Source of the DNA: Ptychodera flava
Lineage: Eukaryota > Hemichordata > Enteropneusta > Ptychoderidae
Direction of reading: 5' to 3'
Assembly (NCBI RefSeq): GCF_041260155.1
Contig: NC_091942.1
Location: 1,436,001 to 1,500,000 of the forward strand
Length of the DNA: 64,000 bases
The notes under the pieces are model-generated. The model was given only the letters and a program-made list of their open reading frames with translations. It had not been told where the DNA came from and did not search any database. Position numbers and translations under genes: made by a program. Positions 45,559-57,015 of this stretch are shown piece by piece. Position 1 is the stretch's first letter, and each line of letters starts with the position of its first letter.

Positions 45559-46679
45559 AGGGACTTGTCAGTTTCTTCGCCCTCAGGGCGGTGGATTCAA
45601 GGGGGAGGGGGTCAACCTGTTTTTGACCGTGATGGGGAGGGTCACCATGTTTTGAAATGCTCGATGGGCCCAGGGCAATGTGTTTTTGAATTACAACACG
45701 GAGTTATACCGTACTTGCCTAAGATACTTCTATTCTTACTAGCCATAACTTCATCATTCAGTTGCATGTTCGGCGCGCCCTTCGGGCGCGTAGCTTTAAC
45801 ATATCAGACATTATATCAGATACATGTATATTGGAGGTTTATTTTGCAAAGCATTAAACCAACCACAAATTGCATCATTCAGTCACAGTTTTCGACATGA
45901 CCTTCGGGTGCATACCTTTAATATATCAGAGATATCTGGATGTCTGTAAATTGATTATGAAATCTGCAGTTCATATGAAAAGCATGACAAGTTCCTTATT
46001 CTTTTCTGTTTTCTCAGAGAATTCAGGATAAGAAAGCAACATACACTATTTCGCAAAACATTTAATACAGTGACATACTTTTGAAAGAAAAAAATCACAA
46101 GATATTTTTCGTTCTCATTGATGCAACTATTATTATTATAGACAACAATGTTGTATGCAATGTTTAGTTTTGTTCTTGCTATACCGCACTTTCCGAAGTG
46201 TGCTGTTATGCAATAAAGTGATTTAAAGTGATTATTTATGTCACAGGTATTCAGTAAAAAACGTGTTTTATTTTATGACTAAAATCATTATGATAGTTAA
46301 CAAAAGGCATTTTTGTCATTATTAGTGCTTTTATTGTTTCAGCGTTAAAAGAAAAAATCCTCCAAGATACTGCGCACATCACATTTGGCTACAAATAAAA
46401 GTAGCTCACTATGGCTTCTGAGGAGATGTAATTGGATGGCTGGCAAATCACCCATCACCCATTAAAGTTGTTTTATTTACTGCTGTTCTCTAGTCTTTGA
46501 TATTAATGATTGACACCCATTTATGTACAACAATACTGGACATCTGGTTATGCATAGAAAGTGTGAAATACATTCACAACTCATTAAAAATATTGTATTC
46601 AAACCTTAACATTGAAACTTTGAAATTCCTATATTCCAGCTAATATGTCAACAATTTCAATACAACACAAAATGACTGA

Positions 46680-46767
<88 letters not shown>

Positions 46768-46890
46768 TCACCTTTTGTTGTACCTTTGTCAGGGGGTCAT
46801 CCTGTTTTCGAAAGTTGGAATGGGGTAGCCACTTTTTGAAGTTGGCTAAAAATAATCCCCACCCCCGTTGAAGAAACTGACCAGTCCCTA
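45559..46890. mobile_element. DNA element with ~20-bp terminal inverted repeats
   Basis: The left end AGGGACTTGTCAGTTTCTTC and the right end GAAGAAACTGACCAGTCCCT are inverted copies with one mismatch. Subterminal text is also mirrored in style ('gggtcaacctgttttt' and 'gtcatcctgttttcg'). The interior has a direct repeat around 'cccttcgggcgcgtagctttaacatatcag', split here (45775 and 45910), and the TA run. There is no transposase. Confidence 0.65.
46679..46760. repeat. (TA)n microsatellite
   Basis: About 80 bp of nearly pure TA. Confidence 0.95.
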
Positions 46891-46891
46891 A

Positions 46892-47275
46892 GTACAAGCT
46901 CGCTCAGCAAAGGAGCTTCCACAGAATTGTCTTGTCCTCAGTTGCACCACGCAGTTTTACTTCTGTTGTTTGGAAGTTTTCATTCGACGTACAAAGGAAG
47001 CCTAGTCAGCTGAGGCAAGAACGGTCTTATTTCGGCCTGTACGTGTAAACCGACTGTACCAGGTGTGGAAGTTGAGCGGATCTCCTCGATCAGATCATGT
47101 GACAAAGATAAACCAATTGGAACTCCTTGCTCATGCTGTCGCCTTGTAGGTCCACGACTCGACCGCACCTTTGTAATATAAACAAAAAAAGGATCAATAA
47201 GCTTACGCAACATCAGTAAAAGGGAATCTACAATATTGGCAAGTATCAGCAGTAGGCCTATCTACCAAGGTCGTC
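46892..47275 (+). promoter_or_regulatory. 5' flank of the second sulfotransferase gene
   Basis: The 384 bp between the transposon end and the ATG must hold any proximal promoter and leader. I see no clear TATA box. A 77-codon minus frame here has no known motif. Confidence 0.3.
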
Positions 47276-48532
47276 ATGTCCGCTAAAACCCCCTACTCCC
47301 TGGTAAAGGGCAGATGCAAAACATGCAAGACAGTGTCTGGGGTTTTCATCTTTTTCGTCGTGAGTTCGACTTGTGTGTACCTCTTCAGCTCACAGGTAAA
47401 TGTACGCTTTGACCGTGTACAAGGCGTGACAGTGAGGCCATTCGAGGACATTTCGCTTGTCAAGTCGAACACGTCAAATTATGTCGACGGCAAAGGTGCC
47501 ACGAATGAGATATCGGTTGCAGATCACAAGGCGCACAGCAGGATTACGTCATTTTTCAAAGAACGATTCAGAGACTCGGACAGGTCAGAAAGAGCGTTCG
47601 CATATAGCGCACAAACCAAAAATGTATGTTATACCGTCCCGAATAACACCTGGGCCAAAGGAAGACATTTTCACCGGGCTTTGCTGCGATGGAGCCAAAT
47701 GAAGGAACTAGGTTGCAAAAAGCGTTTACCTGGATTCCTCACAGTTGGGGCGAAGAAATGTGGAACCGGTGCATTTAGATTTTTCATGAAGAAACATCCA
47801 CAGGTAATGTTCACTGAAGCTCCTGAAATTCACTATTTTGCTCAAAAGTATCATAAAGGGATCAGTTGGTATTTGAGACAGATGCCATACACCACAGTAG
47901 ACCAAATTTCAACAGAGAAGTCGCCAAATTACTTCATCGAAGCCGATGCTCCGAGGCGGATATTCGAAGACATTTCGCCCGATGTTAAGATTGTCATGAT
48001 TCTTTGCGATCCTATAAATCGGGCAGTATCGGATTTCGTTCAAGTTTCTGGGATATTAAACTCACGTTTTAAGAAACGGATAGCTGTATTGTCGCCAAAG
48101 TACAACTTGCATACGACTTTCGAAAACAGTGTGATGCATTCAAACGGCACCATCAACGTCCACACAGATCTTATTGACATTAGTTTGTATGTCAAACACA
48201 TTCGCCGTTGGCTGGAGTATTTCCCGCTTCGACAGATTCTCGTCATCGACGGAGAAGTGTTGAAGAGAGACCCTTACAAGGTAGTGAAGGAAGTTGAGGG
48301 GTTTCTTAATCTCTCCTCCTATTTTACGGAAGATCACTTTTACTTTGACACCGAGAAGAGATTCTTTTGCTCCAGACTTCCAGTTAGAGAGTGCATGCCT
48401 AGAGGCAAAGGGCGCCATCATCCGCAGGTTGACGAGACAGTCCTGTCAAATCTCGGCGATTTCTTCAGACCTTACAATGAAGAATTAGAAACTTTATTGA
48501 ACAAGACATTCCTATGGTTTAAACACAAATAG
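47276..48532 (+). CDS. Heparan sulfate 3-O-sulfotransferase-like gene 2, intact
   Basis: A 418-aa single-exon gene for a type II Golgi protein: short tail, membrane segment at residues ~21-39, stem to ~145, catalytic domain to the end. Key motifs are VGAKKCGTGAF (157-167, 5' cofactor loop), PEIHYFA (183-189), STEKSPNYF, ILCDPINRAVSDF (242-254, 3' cofactor motif) and RRWLEYFPLRQILVIDGE. The C-terminal Cys365/Cys373 with RGKGRHHP matches the disulfide loop of the family. Glu184 matches the catalytic base. The acidic residue six positions on in the family (FFD) is Ala189 here. Length fits the family (about 300-450 aa). The ATG in TCGTCATGT is the first in frame. The substrate cannot be told from sequence. 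Confidence 0.85.
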   Translation: MSAKTPYSLVKGRCKTCKTVSGVFIFFVVSSTCVYLFSSQVNVRFDRVQGVTVRPFEDISLVKSNTSNYVDGKGATNEISVADHKAHSRITSFFKERFRDSDRSERAFAYSAQTKNVCYTVPNNTWAKGRHFHRALLRWSQMKELGCKKRLPGFLTVGAKKCGTGAFRFFMKKHPQVMFTEAPEIHYFAQKYHKGISWYLRQMPYTTVDQISTEKSPNYFIEADAPRRIFEDISPDVKIVMILCDPINRAVSDFVQVSGILNSRFKKRIAVLSPKYNLHTTFENSVMHSNGTINVHTDLIDISLYVKHIRRWLEYFPLRQILVIDGEVLKRDPYKVVKEVEGFLNLSSYFTEDHFYFDTEKRFFCSRLPVRECMPRGKGRHHPQVDETVLSNLGDFFRPYNEELETLLNKTFLWFKHK

Positions 48533-50825
48533 AAGATCGATATCAACAAGAAGTACTCATGCTGTCCTTGTTTTACATTCTCAAGTTTCTGTTTTATACA
48601 TTTATTTCTGTATTTATTTATTTATTTATTAGCCTCTTTAGCTGTATCTTTTTAGCATATTTTCGATAAGATCATTTGAAATCGAATGCAACTTGTATAC
48701 AATTGCTTACCAACGTGTGACCACAGAACGTTTTTTTCAAACCTTGACGATGAACACGCAACTTATAGATTCTAATAAATAATTCTCGAATTGCAACTCA
48801 AATATGGCCGCCTCAAATAATGCGAAAGCATGTACTTGAATTTTTTCGACCAAAGTCGTCGCTAAGGGTCGAAATAGTTTTCAAAGACAATGTGGCTTAA
48901 TAATAGGAATCCCAAACATCTTTCCGAAGATTGGACTGTTTTTGTTGCGTAAACTGTAAAGCCATACGCTAATGGATAGTGGAAGGCCTACTTGGGTACT
49001 TTTAGTGTGCACTAGCTAAAAAGAATTTCAAAAGATACCATTATAGTGTAAATTATATTACCATGTCCTGCCCGTCGCATTTTGATTGGTCGAGCTGAAC
49101 CACGTGACTGACCACAAATACACAGTTAATGGTCAGCGCGTCGCCCGTTATTTCTATAATAAATGACTGCACTATACATGAAGCTGTCACAATATGGAAT
49201 AACAATTGTAACTGGAGGTAACCGTTTTACGGCCAAATGGCATCCAAACTTTGCGCCTCTTCACTAGACTACTGAAGCTAGAATCTCATTACATAGTGAT
49301 ATCAGTTGAAATGCAGATTTAAGACAGAAAAAGTGAAAAATTCCATGGAAAACGTTCCACTTTATCAATTTTTGTTACTTGTCACAGTGGCTCACTGACG
49401 TCACAATATCCCAGATAACTTATTACGTGGCAGACATACACAGTGACGTACAGAGATTATCTGGTACCCTTCGCATTTTGTTGTACAAATTTTTTGGTTT
49501 ATTTTTCGCTCATTCAGTAACAGAAATTTCTAAATTCAGTCCCACGTCTTCCTTTAGACGTTCTTGTATCAAGGGAGGAATCACCACGTGATACATGATT
49601 AAATACGCCCGAAGAAGTAAACATATCGCTACGGGATTTACAGTAGAAGGAAAGTTGTCACTCAAAGTCAAATACATGGCGCGGCACACTGGCCCCCAAC
49701 AGCTGAGCTTTTACTTATTGGTACCACGACGAGTAATGTGGTGGTGGGTATGAGTAATGTACGGAGGGGGGGGGGGCTGTGACGTCATGCGGCATTAGGC
49801 TTTCTTACCAGCAGCTGCAGCACAAATAAGCACTTTGTGGATAAACCCCTCATTTAACTCCAATTTTCAAACGTCGCAATGGCGATAATCAGTACATGGT
49901 TAGAAAGAAGATTGCAAATGTGAAAGACCTCGCACTTTGATAAGATAACTAGAAGTTTAAAATAATTATGGTTTGATGAATTTGTACTTCAGTCTTAGAA
50001 TAGATTTTCTCATGGCCATCCAAGTTTGAGTATAGGCGTACTGTTGCCGACCAATACAGCATGCAATACTCACAATGGACAGGTATTTACACTGTATTGA
50101 TCGTTAAAGATTCTGACGCTAATACTCTTTGAAGTTTATGAAAGTCAACACATATCGTGACGTGCACGCATGAAAAAAATCCTCTCCGTATAAGTAGTTT
50201 TTGTTGTGTCTAATCCCAAGTCGCTTGGCTTTTCTCGGCGGCAGTTACTGACTTGGAGTAAGTCCAATATATATGTATACGCTTAAACGGGGGAACCTTA
50301 GAAAACTGTAATGTTGGCATGGATTGAAGTCCCTGTATTTATTTATTTCCACTGTACCCCAGGACGTGCAGTAGTGCGATATTTTGTAGCGTCCATTACG
50401 CATTTGTAAGAAATGGGTTGATTTTGTCTAAGTATTGTATAAAAACCACATTCACTTAGAAATTCGATGAGGAAACTGCTCTTCTCTCATCCAGAGATAG
50501 CTTAACAAACACTACGTCGATGACGCCCTCAGTAGTCTGGTTAACTTTGAGCCTTTGCAGATGACAGAACGAAAGAAGTTACAGAGTCTAGAATGACAGA
50601 TTTGCTATTTCTGAAACCCTGTTCCTTCTTATTAAGTCAAATTATATTGTGATGGCACATAGTATTCTGCTCAAGCATGCAAAAGAGTAGTACACAGCCA
50701 ACTGATAGATAAGTGACTGGTCAGTTTATCATCATCATTATCATTGATGTCAAACTTGAAAACGTCCACGGCGAATGAAATACAATACTTTTCAATAAAT
50801 TAATAAATTAAAAAAACCAGTCACA
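48533..50825. other. No gene seen
   Basis: The 3' flank has an AGCTGTATCTTTTTAGCAT start (48630), a fragment of the AGCTGTA MITE family, and an AATAAA near 48774. 49055-49170 is an inverted copy of parts of 43855-44370 (shared 'ttgattggtcgagctgaacc' and 'ttaatggtcagcgcg'). The rest is unremarkable. Confidence 0.5.
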
Positions 50826-50829
50826 TTTG

Positions 50830-51975
50830 ATCACCTTTTTATCAATCAATTAATCAATCAATCTGTATTGTACTCGACACATACTAACAGAGAGTATGGT
50901 ATGGTACATCTAGATGTGTTACAAATGTAAGTGAACAATACAGAGAAAGAAAAACAATCATTCAACTCTGTAATACGAAAACATGCAATAATTACATTCA
51001 TTGGAGCTGCTTGAGCTCAGTACATGTACGTATAAACATGTGCTCTTTAAGAAAACGGTGAAAGTCTGAACAACAAATGAACAAAAGTTCAATTTTCATC
51101 CCGGAGCTGCTGGAGGGTTCAGGATACATTTGTATTCTTTAGAAATACAGCTAGATCAAGAACATGTTGTTCCATTAACTTTTTAACAATTTCTTCTTTT
51201 TCCAAGAGACTATAACATTTACAAAATTCTGTACCAGTACTTTGTCCCAATAAAATTCTTTCTTAAGTATGATTTTTACATGAAAATAATAAATGAAACT
51301 CATCATCAGTTTCATTATAATCACATCTCTGACAGATTCTTTCACTCAAAGGTAATCTAGGTTTACTTTTTCTTCCCATTTCAATACCCAAGTTATGGTC
51401 ACTCAATCTGAATTTGGACAAATGTTTACGGAGTGTAAAGTCAGACAAGCATTCTAAGTAATTTTCGAAGACAAACTGAGTTTCGAAAATTCTATATGTA
51501 CGTAATTTGTTACCATTTCCATTTTTTCTTACATCATCAAACAGATTTCTCCTTCATTAACCCAAATCTTCACTTGTAAGATTTTCTTTTATTTTCTTCT
51601 TTAGTTAACAATATGATTTCACTCCCAATGAACTGAAAACATATATATGATTACAATCCCCCAAATTGCGATTAAAAATTCACCCAAGAAGATTGAATTT
51701 TTCTATTTTTTGTGAGTGCCTTTTTAAGAATGTGATTTGAAGGCAAACTGTTCAGTCTACACCAATGTCTTATCTTCAATGGTAGTCTACCCAACTCAGC
51801 TCTTATGCCTTCCAAAGGAGTACGTTTACTGACTCCTAGAATAAATCTGTAAAACGACATACAAAGACTTTCAAGACAATTATCAGTACTAGTGATTTCT
51901 GTTGCCCAAATTTCAGAAGCATATGAAAGAATTCGAACAATCAATGTGTCAAAAAGTTTTAAGCAAAGTCTAGAT
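50830..51975 (-). pseudogene. 5'-truncated LINE, C-terminal region
   Basis: On the minus strand a frame (51672-51968) reads LIVRILSYASEIWATE and then GIRAELGRLPLKIRHW. A later frame (51263-51448) has LPLSERICQRCDYNETDDEF then HLLFSC, the Cys/His tail pattern found after the RT in several LINE clades. The 3' end at 50840-50862 has (ATTGATTA)-type repeats on the minus strand, a common LINE tail. The two frames are shifted and the whole RT is missing. Confidence 0.7.
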
Positions 51976-52059
51976 CACATCGTTGCAAACAGGATGAGGA
52001 ATATTTTCGAAGATTAGCTACTGTCACGAAGGCTATCCGTTTTGCATAATAGGAAGTTT

Positions 52060-52390
52060 GCTAGTATTCAGTCTTGGCTAGACTTGGTTCAAGTCTGTGA
52101 TTTGTGAATGTTTGAGTGGAGTGAACGCAATGATTTGTATTTTGCTTTCATGTGAAACGCGCGCATGAGTGGACGCTATGAGTGAGGTGAACGCTATACA
52201 ATCCGGCAGAAACTAACTCACTATACTGCGCAGATTCAAAGGTAACGCATTCAATCGCTGGGAAAACCTGGCCTGGTCTACCAAATTCCGAATAGGTTTG
52301 TACGAAATAGGAGAGACACAAAAGAAACTAAATGATTTTATTTTTTAAAAATTCACCGACTTGAACCAAGTCTAAGTCTTGGCTTCAAAT
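52060..52390. mobile_element. Small MITE
   Basis: AGACTTGGTTCAAGTC near 52079 pairs with GACTTGAACCAAGTCT near 52361, extended outward by CTTGGCT/AGTCTTGG. The ~300-bp body is non-coding. Confidence 0.65.
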
Positions 52391-52944
52391 ATATTACAAT
52401 TGTGAAAGAACCTTTGTGCGGGCATTATTGGTAATAGTACACTGTTAGCATTTCTTAGACATATCGTAACATGCTTGTTCTCTCAAGAAGGTTTTTTTCA
52501 GTTGCCTCATTTGAAAAAGTACAGTACGCGTGCTTGATCCTCGAGATGTATTCACTGTGTCGCATAGATACATTTCAGACGATGTCATTGATTACGTCAC
52601 TGTAAAAAGCGCAGATAAAGAAGCATTATCGAGGATGACCCAAACGACCCTTTTATGTGTTATTAAATCAAGTTTACATAGCAACTTCTGTGCCGTTAAC
52701 GTTCCATACCGAAATCGTTGTATACCATTAGTCGGTAAATACTTGCACTGCTTTGTCACTGTCTCTCTTAACTCGCTGAAATACTTCAACACCTGATGTA
52801 TGTTCTTTAGGGCTTACAGAAAGTGAAAGAGACAAAAGAAGGAACCATGTTACGTAATTAAACTAAAGGTATACGTGACGTCACTCGTGTGGGACGTGAG
52901 TCAATGCCGGCCGGTGCTTCGTTGGCAGTTTTTGACTTGCTAAT
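52391..52944 (+). promoter_or_regulatory. 5' flank of the third sulfotransferase gene
   Basis: No clear TATA box. Paired ACGTCAC / CACGTGA-like sites occur (52870-52900 'gtgacgtcactcgtgtggga'). Frames here overlap on both strands and are unsupported. Confidence 0.25.
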
Positions 52945-54237
52945 ATGTTAGACTCTAACCGTTTCACGCTTTCAAAATGCAGGAAAATACTTCTGGTTTT
53001 ACTTCCATGCGTCGTTTTTGCCAGTTTCGTGTATCTCAACAGCGGGGAGACCAAGCCACGACAGAATCCTTCTTGGCGGGTAAGTCACGCAGGACTAACA
53101 CTGTTTACCAAGTCACCAAGTGCTGTGACATGGAGAGACGGTGATGGTGAAGTCACGGACGAATGGTGGTTGCAGGAAAGCGAGCGAGACTCTCATAGTG
53201 TCAATCCTGTCTTGCCGCCAATTGACGTTTCCGGAAATACGAATGTCACCATGAAAGAATTTCATGTGAGTGCCTCTCTGGAGACACGTATTGAAGCGGA
53301 AACGAGGCAGGAGAAACCAGCGGTTAAGAATGAGAGTACGGCAGCGAGCAAAACACGGACGGCGAACTGGAAAATAATGCGGTGTCATGGCCGTGGACAC
53401 AACGAATTTGTCAATAGTTGTGCAAGGCGTCTACCTCAGGCTCTCGGTATCGGAGTTAAAAAATGCGGCACAGGCGCTTTTTTGTTCTTCTTGGGCAGCC
53501 ACCCGAGCATTGCGCCAAGAATAGGGGAAGTACATTTCTTTGACAAGTCCACAAATTACGAAAAAGGATTAGAATGGTATCGTAAATTGATGCCGTTCTC
53601 GACGAAGAACCAGTTCACAGTCGAAAAATCCCCCAAATATTTTGTAGCGCCCGAAGTTCCGCAGAGAGTTCTGGACGATTTATCTTCAAAGACAAAGTTG
53701 ATATTGGTCACCTGCGATCCAGTGTCGCGGTCCATATCAGACTACGTCCATGAGTCCCTGATTAAATCATATCAACGACGAAGAAATATAACCAGGAAAG
53801 CATCTGCTTACGATATAAGGACAACGTTCAGCGATAGCGTCATTAAACCAGACGGATCTGTAAATGCTGAAAACGCTCTGATCAGTACCAGCATTTACGT
53901 CAACCATGTGCAGCGATGGTTGCAGTATTATCCCAGAAAACAAATATATTTTCTCGACGCTGAACTGATGAAAAGGGATCCCTATCAAGTCATGAGAGAA
54001 CTGGAGGAGTTTCTCGACCTTCCCAGTTATTTCACAAGACAGCATTTCTTTCGCAATAAAAAGACTGGTTACTTTTGCCTGGCGAAACCCAGAGAGAGGT
54101 GCCTCCCGAAAAATAAGAATCGTCGACATCCGTCTGTGGACGAGAAGACGCTAGACACGCTAAGGAATTTCTATGCGCCGTTCAACAGGGAGTTTGCAAA
54201 GTTGGTGAATAAACATTTCCTGTGGATGGACAAATAG
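52945..54237 (+). CDS. Heparan sulfate 3-O-sulfotransferase-like gene 3, intact
   Basis: A 430-aa single-exon gene for a type II Golgi protein with a membrane segment at residues ~14-31, a long stem to ~160 and a catalytic domain. Motifs are IGVKKCGTGAF (169-179), GEVHFFDKSTNYEKGLEWY (194-212, close to canonical 3-O-sulfotransferases), TVEKSPKYF, VTCDPVSRSISDY (255-267) and RWLQYYPRKQIYFLDAE. The C-terminal Cys378 and Cys386 flank the expected loop, followed by NRRHPSVDE and a FLW ending. It keeps Glu195 and Asp200 at the expected catalytic positions but has Cys257 where the family has Arg. It is followed by AATAAA at 54344-54349. Its last 108 codons are duplicated downstream. Donor sugar specificity is not inferable. 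Confidence 0.88.
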   Translation: MLDSNRFTLSKCRKILLVLLPCVVFASFVYLNSGETKPRQNPSWRVSHAGLTLFTKSPSAVTWRDGDGEVTDEWWLQESERDSHSVNPVLPPIDVSGNTNVTMKEFHVSASLETRIEAETRQEKPAVKNESTAASKTRTANWKIMRCHGRGHNEFVNSCARRLPQALGIGVKKCGTGAFLFFLGSHPSIAPRIGEVHFFDKSTNYEKGLEWYRKLMPFSTKNQFTVEKSPKYFVAPEVPQRVLDDLSSKTKLILVTCDPVSRSISDYVHESLIKSYQRRRNITRKASAYDIRTTFSDSVIKPDGSVNAENALISTSIYVNHVQRWLQYYPRKQIYFLDAELMKRDPYQVMRELEEFLDLPSYFTRQHFFRNKKTGYFCLAKPRERCLPKNKNRRHPSVDEKTLDTLRNFYAPFNREFAKLVNKHFLWMDK

Positions 54238-54343
54238 AAACCGAGACAGTCCAAGATTCTGTGATTTGCTTTCAGAATCTGTTTAAAATAATCCACTGAA
54301 ACAGGATATAGCTACTTGATGCTGAGTGTGTGATTTGTTTGTA

Positions 54344-54349
54344 AATAAA
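54344..54349 (+). terminator. Polyadenylation signal of sulfotransferase gene 3
   Basis: AATAAA 107 bp after the stop codon. The tandem copy carries the same signal near 57452. Confidence 0.6.
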
Positions 54350-54649
54350 ACAATGATTATTTTGTTTGTATATTAAGTGCTGGGTTACATTATGGATAAG
54401 CGCGACATGATGTGGCAAAATTTGTTTTTGCATCGTAAGTTGATAAATTACCATTGTTTGCAACCATGTCGTGGGATACCTGCCTTTTCTTTATTATAGA
54501 TGAGGGAAAATAGTAATATAATCAAAATTCTCATCAGGTGAGATAGCAGTACATCAAAACACAATTCTGCCTTCGTCTCTCAATTTTGGTCCGGTGTGCA
54601 TACGTGTTCCTTTCTCAATGTCACATTTCTCAATCACAATCAATGTGTG

Positions 54650-54695
54650 TATGTATGTATGTATGTATGTATGTATGTATGTATGTATGTATGTA

Positions 54696-54745
<50 letters not shown>

Positions 54746-54790
54746 CATGCATGCATGCATGCATGTATGTATGTATGTATGTGTGTGTAT
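54650..54790. repeat. Compound microsatellite (GTAT)n(GT)n(GCAT)n
   Basis: Frames on both strands rich in MYVCVCV or THTHTHT are artefacts. The equivalent block in the duplicate is at 57752-57872 with fewer GTAT and more GT units. Confidence 0.95.
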
Positions 54791-55861
54791 GTTACGACTA
54801 AGCGATTGCGGCATGTACTTTTGTACAATAATTTCGATCAGATCAACAGGGTCGGACATAAAGTGCAATAGTTAATTGGTAATCAGTACAGATTTCTCAA
54901 CACAATAGGACTTAGGATGAAAGGACCCTTACGAGGTGTCTGTTCGTGACGTAACAGACGGTAGGAGTAGAATATCCACCGAAAACACTTTCGTTTCTGT
55001 TTGCTTTGGACATGAAGTTCTCTCGATCACCATGTGTCCAAAGCGGAGATGTTATTCACTAGTGCCGCATAAAAAACAAATTGAAACAGAAATTGTCACG
55101 TGTCAAACTTGAAATAGATGAACCAATCATTGCGCGCTGAGGGAAGGGTGACTGGCCTCATGTGAAGGCCCTCAATTATAACCGTACGATATACCGGTAC
55201 CTCAATATGCAGGAGAAATAAGGCCACCCGCTATTGTATTATAGTTCGTTCACCCACTTCTGGTTGTATAGGTTAATAAATGGCAAATCGATCTGTCAAC
55301 ATTATACGACGTTCCCCGTGTAGTCTTCAGCCCCAGATATTAGTTTTTGCTCATATTTGTTATTAAAATGACGTCGTTTGAAACTGTCCCGAGTTAAAGG
55401 GAAACAGTTAAGGGAACTGCGCCGGTGAGAGTTTCTTGTTTACAAACAATGTATTTCTTGCACGATATCTAGATGCACCTCATCATCATAGCTGTAACAT
55501 TTAAATAAGGCCTATATGATGTAGATTATGACTGACATGTTTTAACTTTCATCAATCACCATCGCACCTAGGATACCGTGTTAATATTGCTCGTATGGGT
55601 CCCATACAACATGTGTGAGGGCAGTTCCGACGACTGTATCCCTTTAATCAATTTGTTTTGGCAAGATGATAAACGGCACACTTCACGTCTGTACATGTAA
55701 TTTTACCATCGTAGTTTGCAATGTCACCGTTAAGCACCAGTTGTAGTCTAACAACATCGTTCCCTGGCTGCAAAACATTTGAAGTTCATGAATTTAAATC
55801 GTAAACCCAGCTGACACCAGTGTATCATCATAATCATCATCTGCATCATCATCATCATCAT

Positions 55862-55904
<43 letters not shown>

Positions 55905-57015
55905 GTAACCAAAGAGATATCATGTTAGCTGAAATATAACTTGACACAGGCGCTCAATCAATCTTAAATCTTAGCTACTATTTGTACAAAGTTTTTTAAA
56001 GCTACAAAATCACAAAACTGAAGCATTGTGACATCATTTGCTAACCTTCCAAAGAATGAAACTATCACGCGATTCATGGTTAAAGACAAACAAACAATAA
56101 ACATGAACAAAAACACATACCCTGGTGCAGACTTACATTTGGATATTCTGTATGGCTTCATAGTCCGTTATTTCATTGTTCATTCCGTTTTCGATGATGA
56201 TGGTGACCATGGTGACGATGATAATGAAAGGATATGTTGTTATTGATGTCAGTAATTATTTTCTTGATGATGATGATGAAGAAGATGATGATGATGGTGT
56301 TGTTGGTGGTGACTGCTGATGTTGTCGATGCTGTTGTTGTTTGCTTCCACAACCGGCCTCCTCTAGATATGGCATTGGCCTCCTGACGTGCCGATGTTTA
56401 CAAAATACTTAAATATTCACTTATGTGGCGGTTATTGGATGGAAAATCAGTTCAAAGATTTTTAAAGCAATGACTAAATAAGGTATCATCTGACCGTACT
56501 TCCAACGTGAACGATACAACCTTCCGCCGGTATTTATAATCAAACTTCGACTTGTCGTTTTTTCCGCAACTTTGTACAAGAAGTTTTCATTCGTTAGAAT
56601 ATTATTCTGGATACAAATAATGTGTGTAATATTACTCTATACAATTATTTCTCTCGTATTTTCACTGGCCGTATAAATATTTTGATATCGACAAGAAGGG
56701 AATAAATCCTAATTACTTCTGTTCATCTACAAAGGGTTGCCGTTGAGAAGTCACAAAAAAGAACACAAATACTGAGACGTGGTAACTTTACCCTGTATTG
56801 TAAGGTCAACAAACTATCAATTTGTTACGCTATTTAGTGTGGCGTTTTAACATAGTCGTTAGCGCCGAGTCGTCGAAATCATAGAAAAATGAACCCCCTC
56901 CATACGAATCACCTGACACTTTAAAACACTCGACTAAAGGGTTCATTGTGACAGCATTCACATTCTCGCAAGCCAGAGCATTTTTTCCATTTTTTCCTGC
57001 TTTTCGCGGCGTTGG

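Noticed and set aside
46980..47213. 77-aa minus ORF upstream of sulfotransferase gene 2
   Set aside because: No recognised motif, no splice partner, and it lies in the expected promoter region.
54554..54868. Cys/Val- or Thr/His-rich ORFs on both strands
   Set aside because: Translations of the GTAT/GT/GCAT microsatellite. The same applies at 57662-57959 and 15984-16241.
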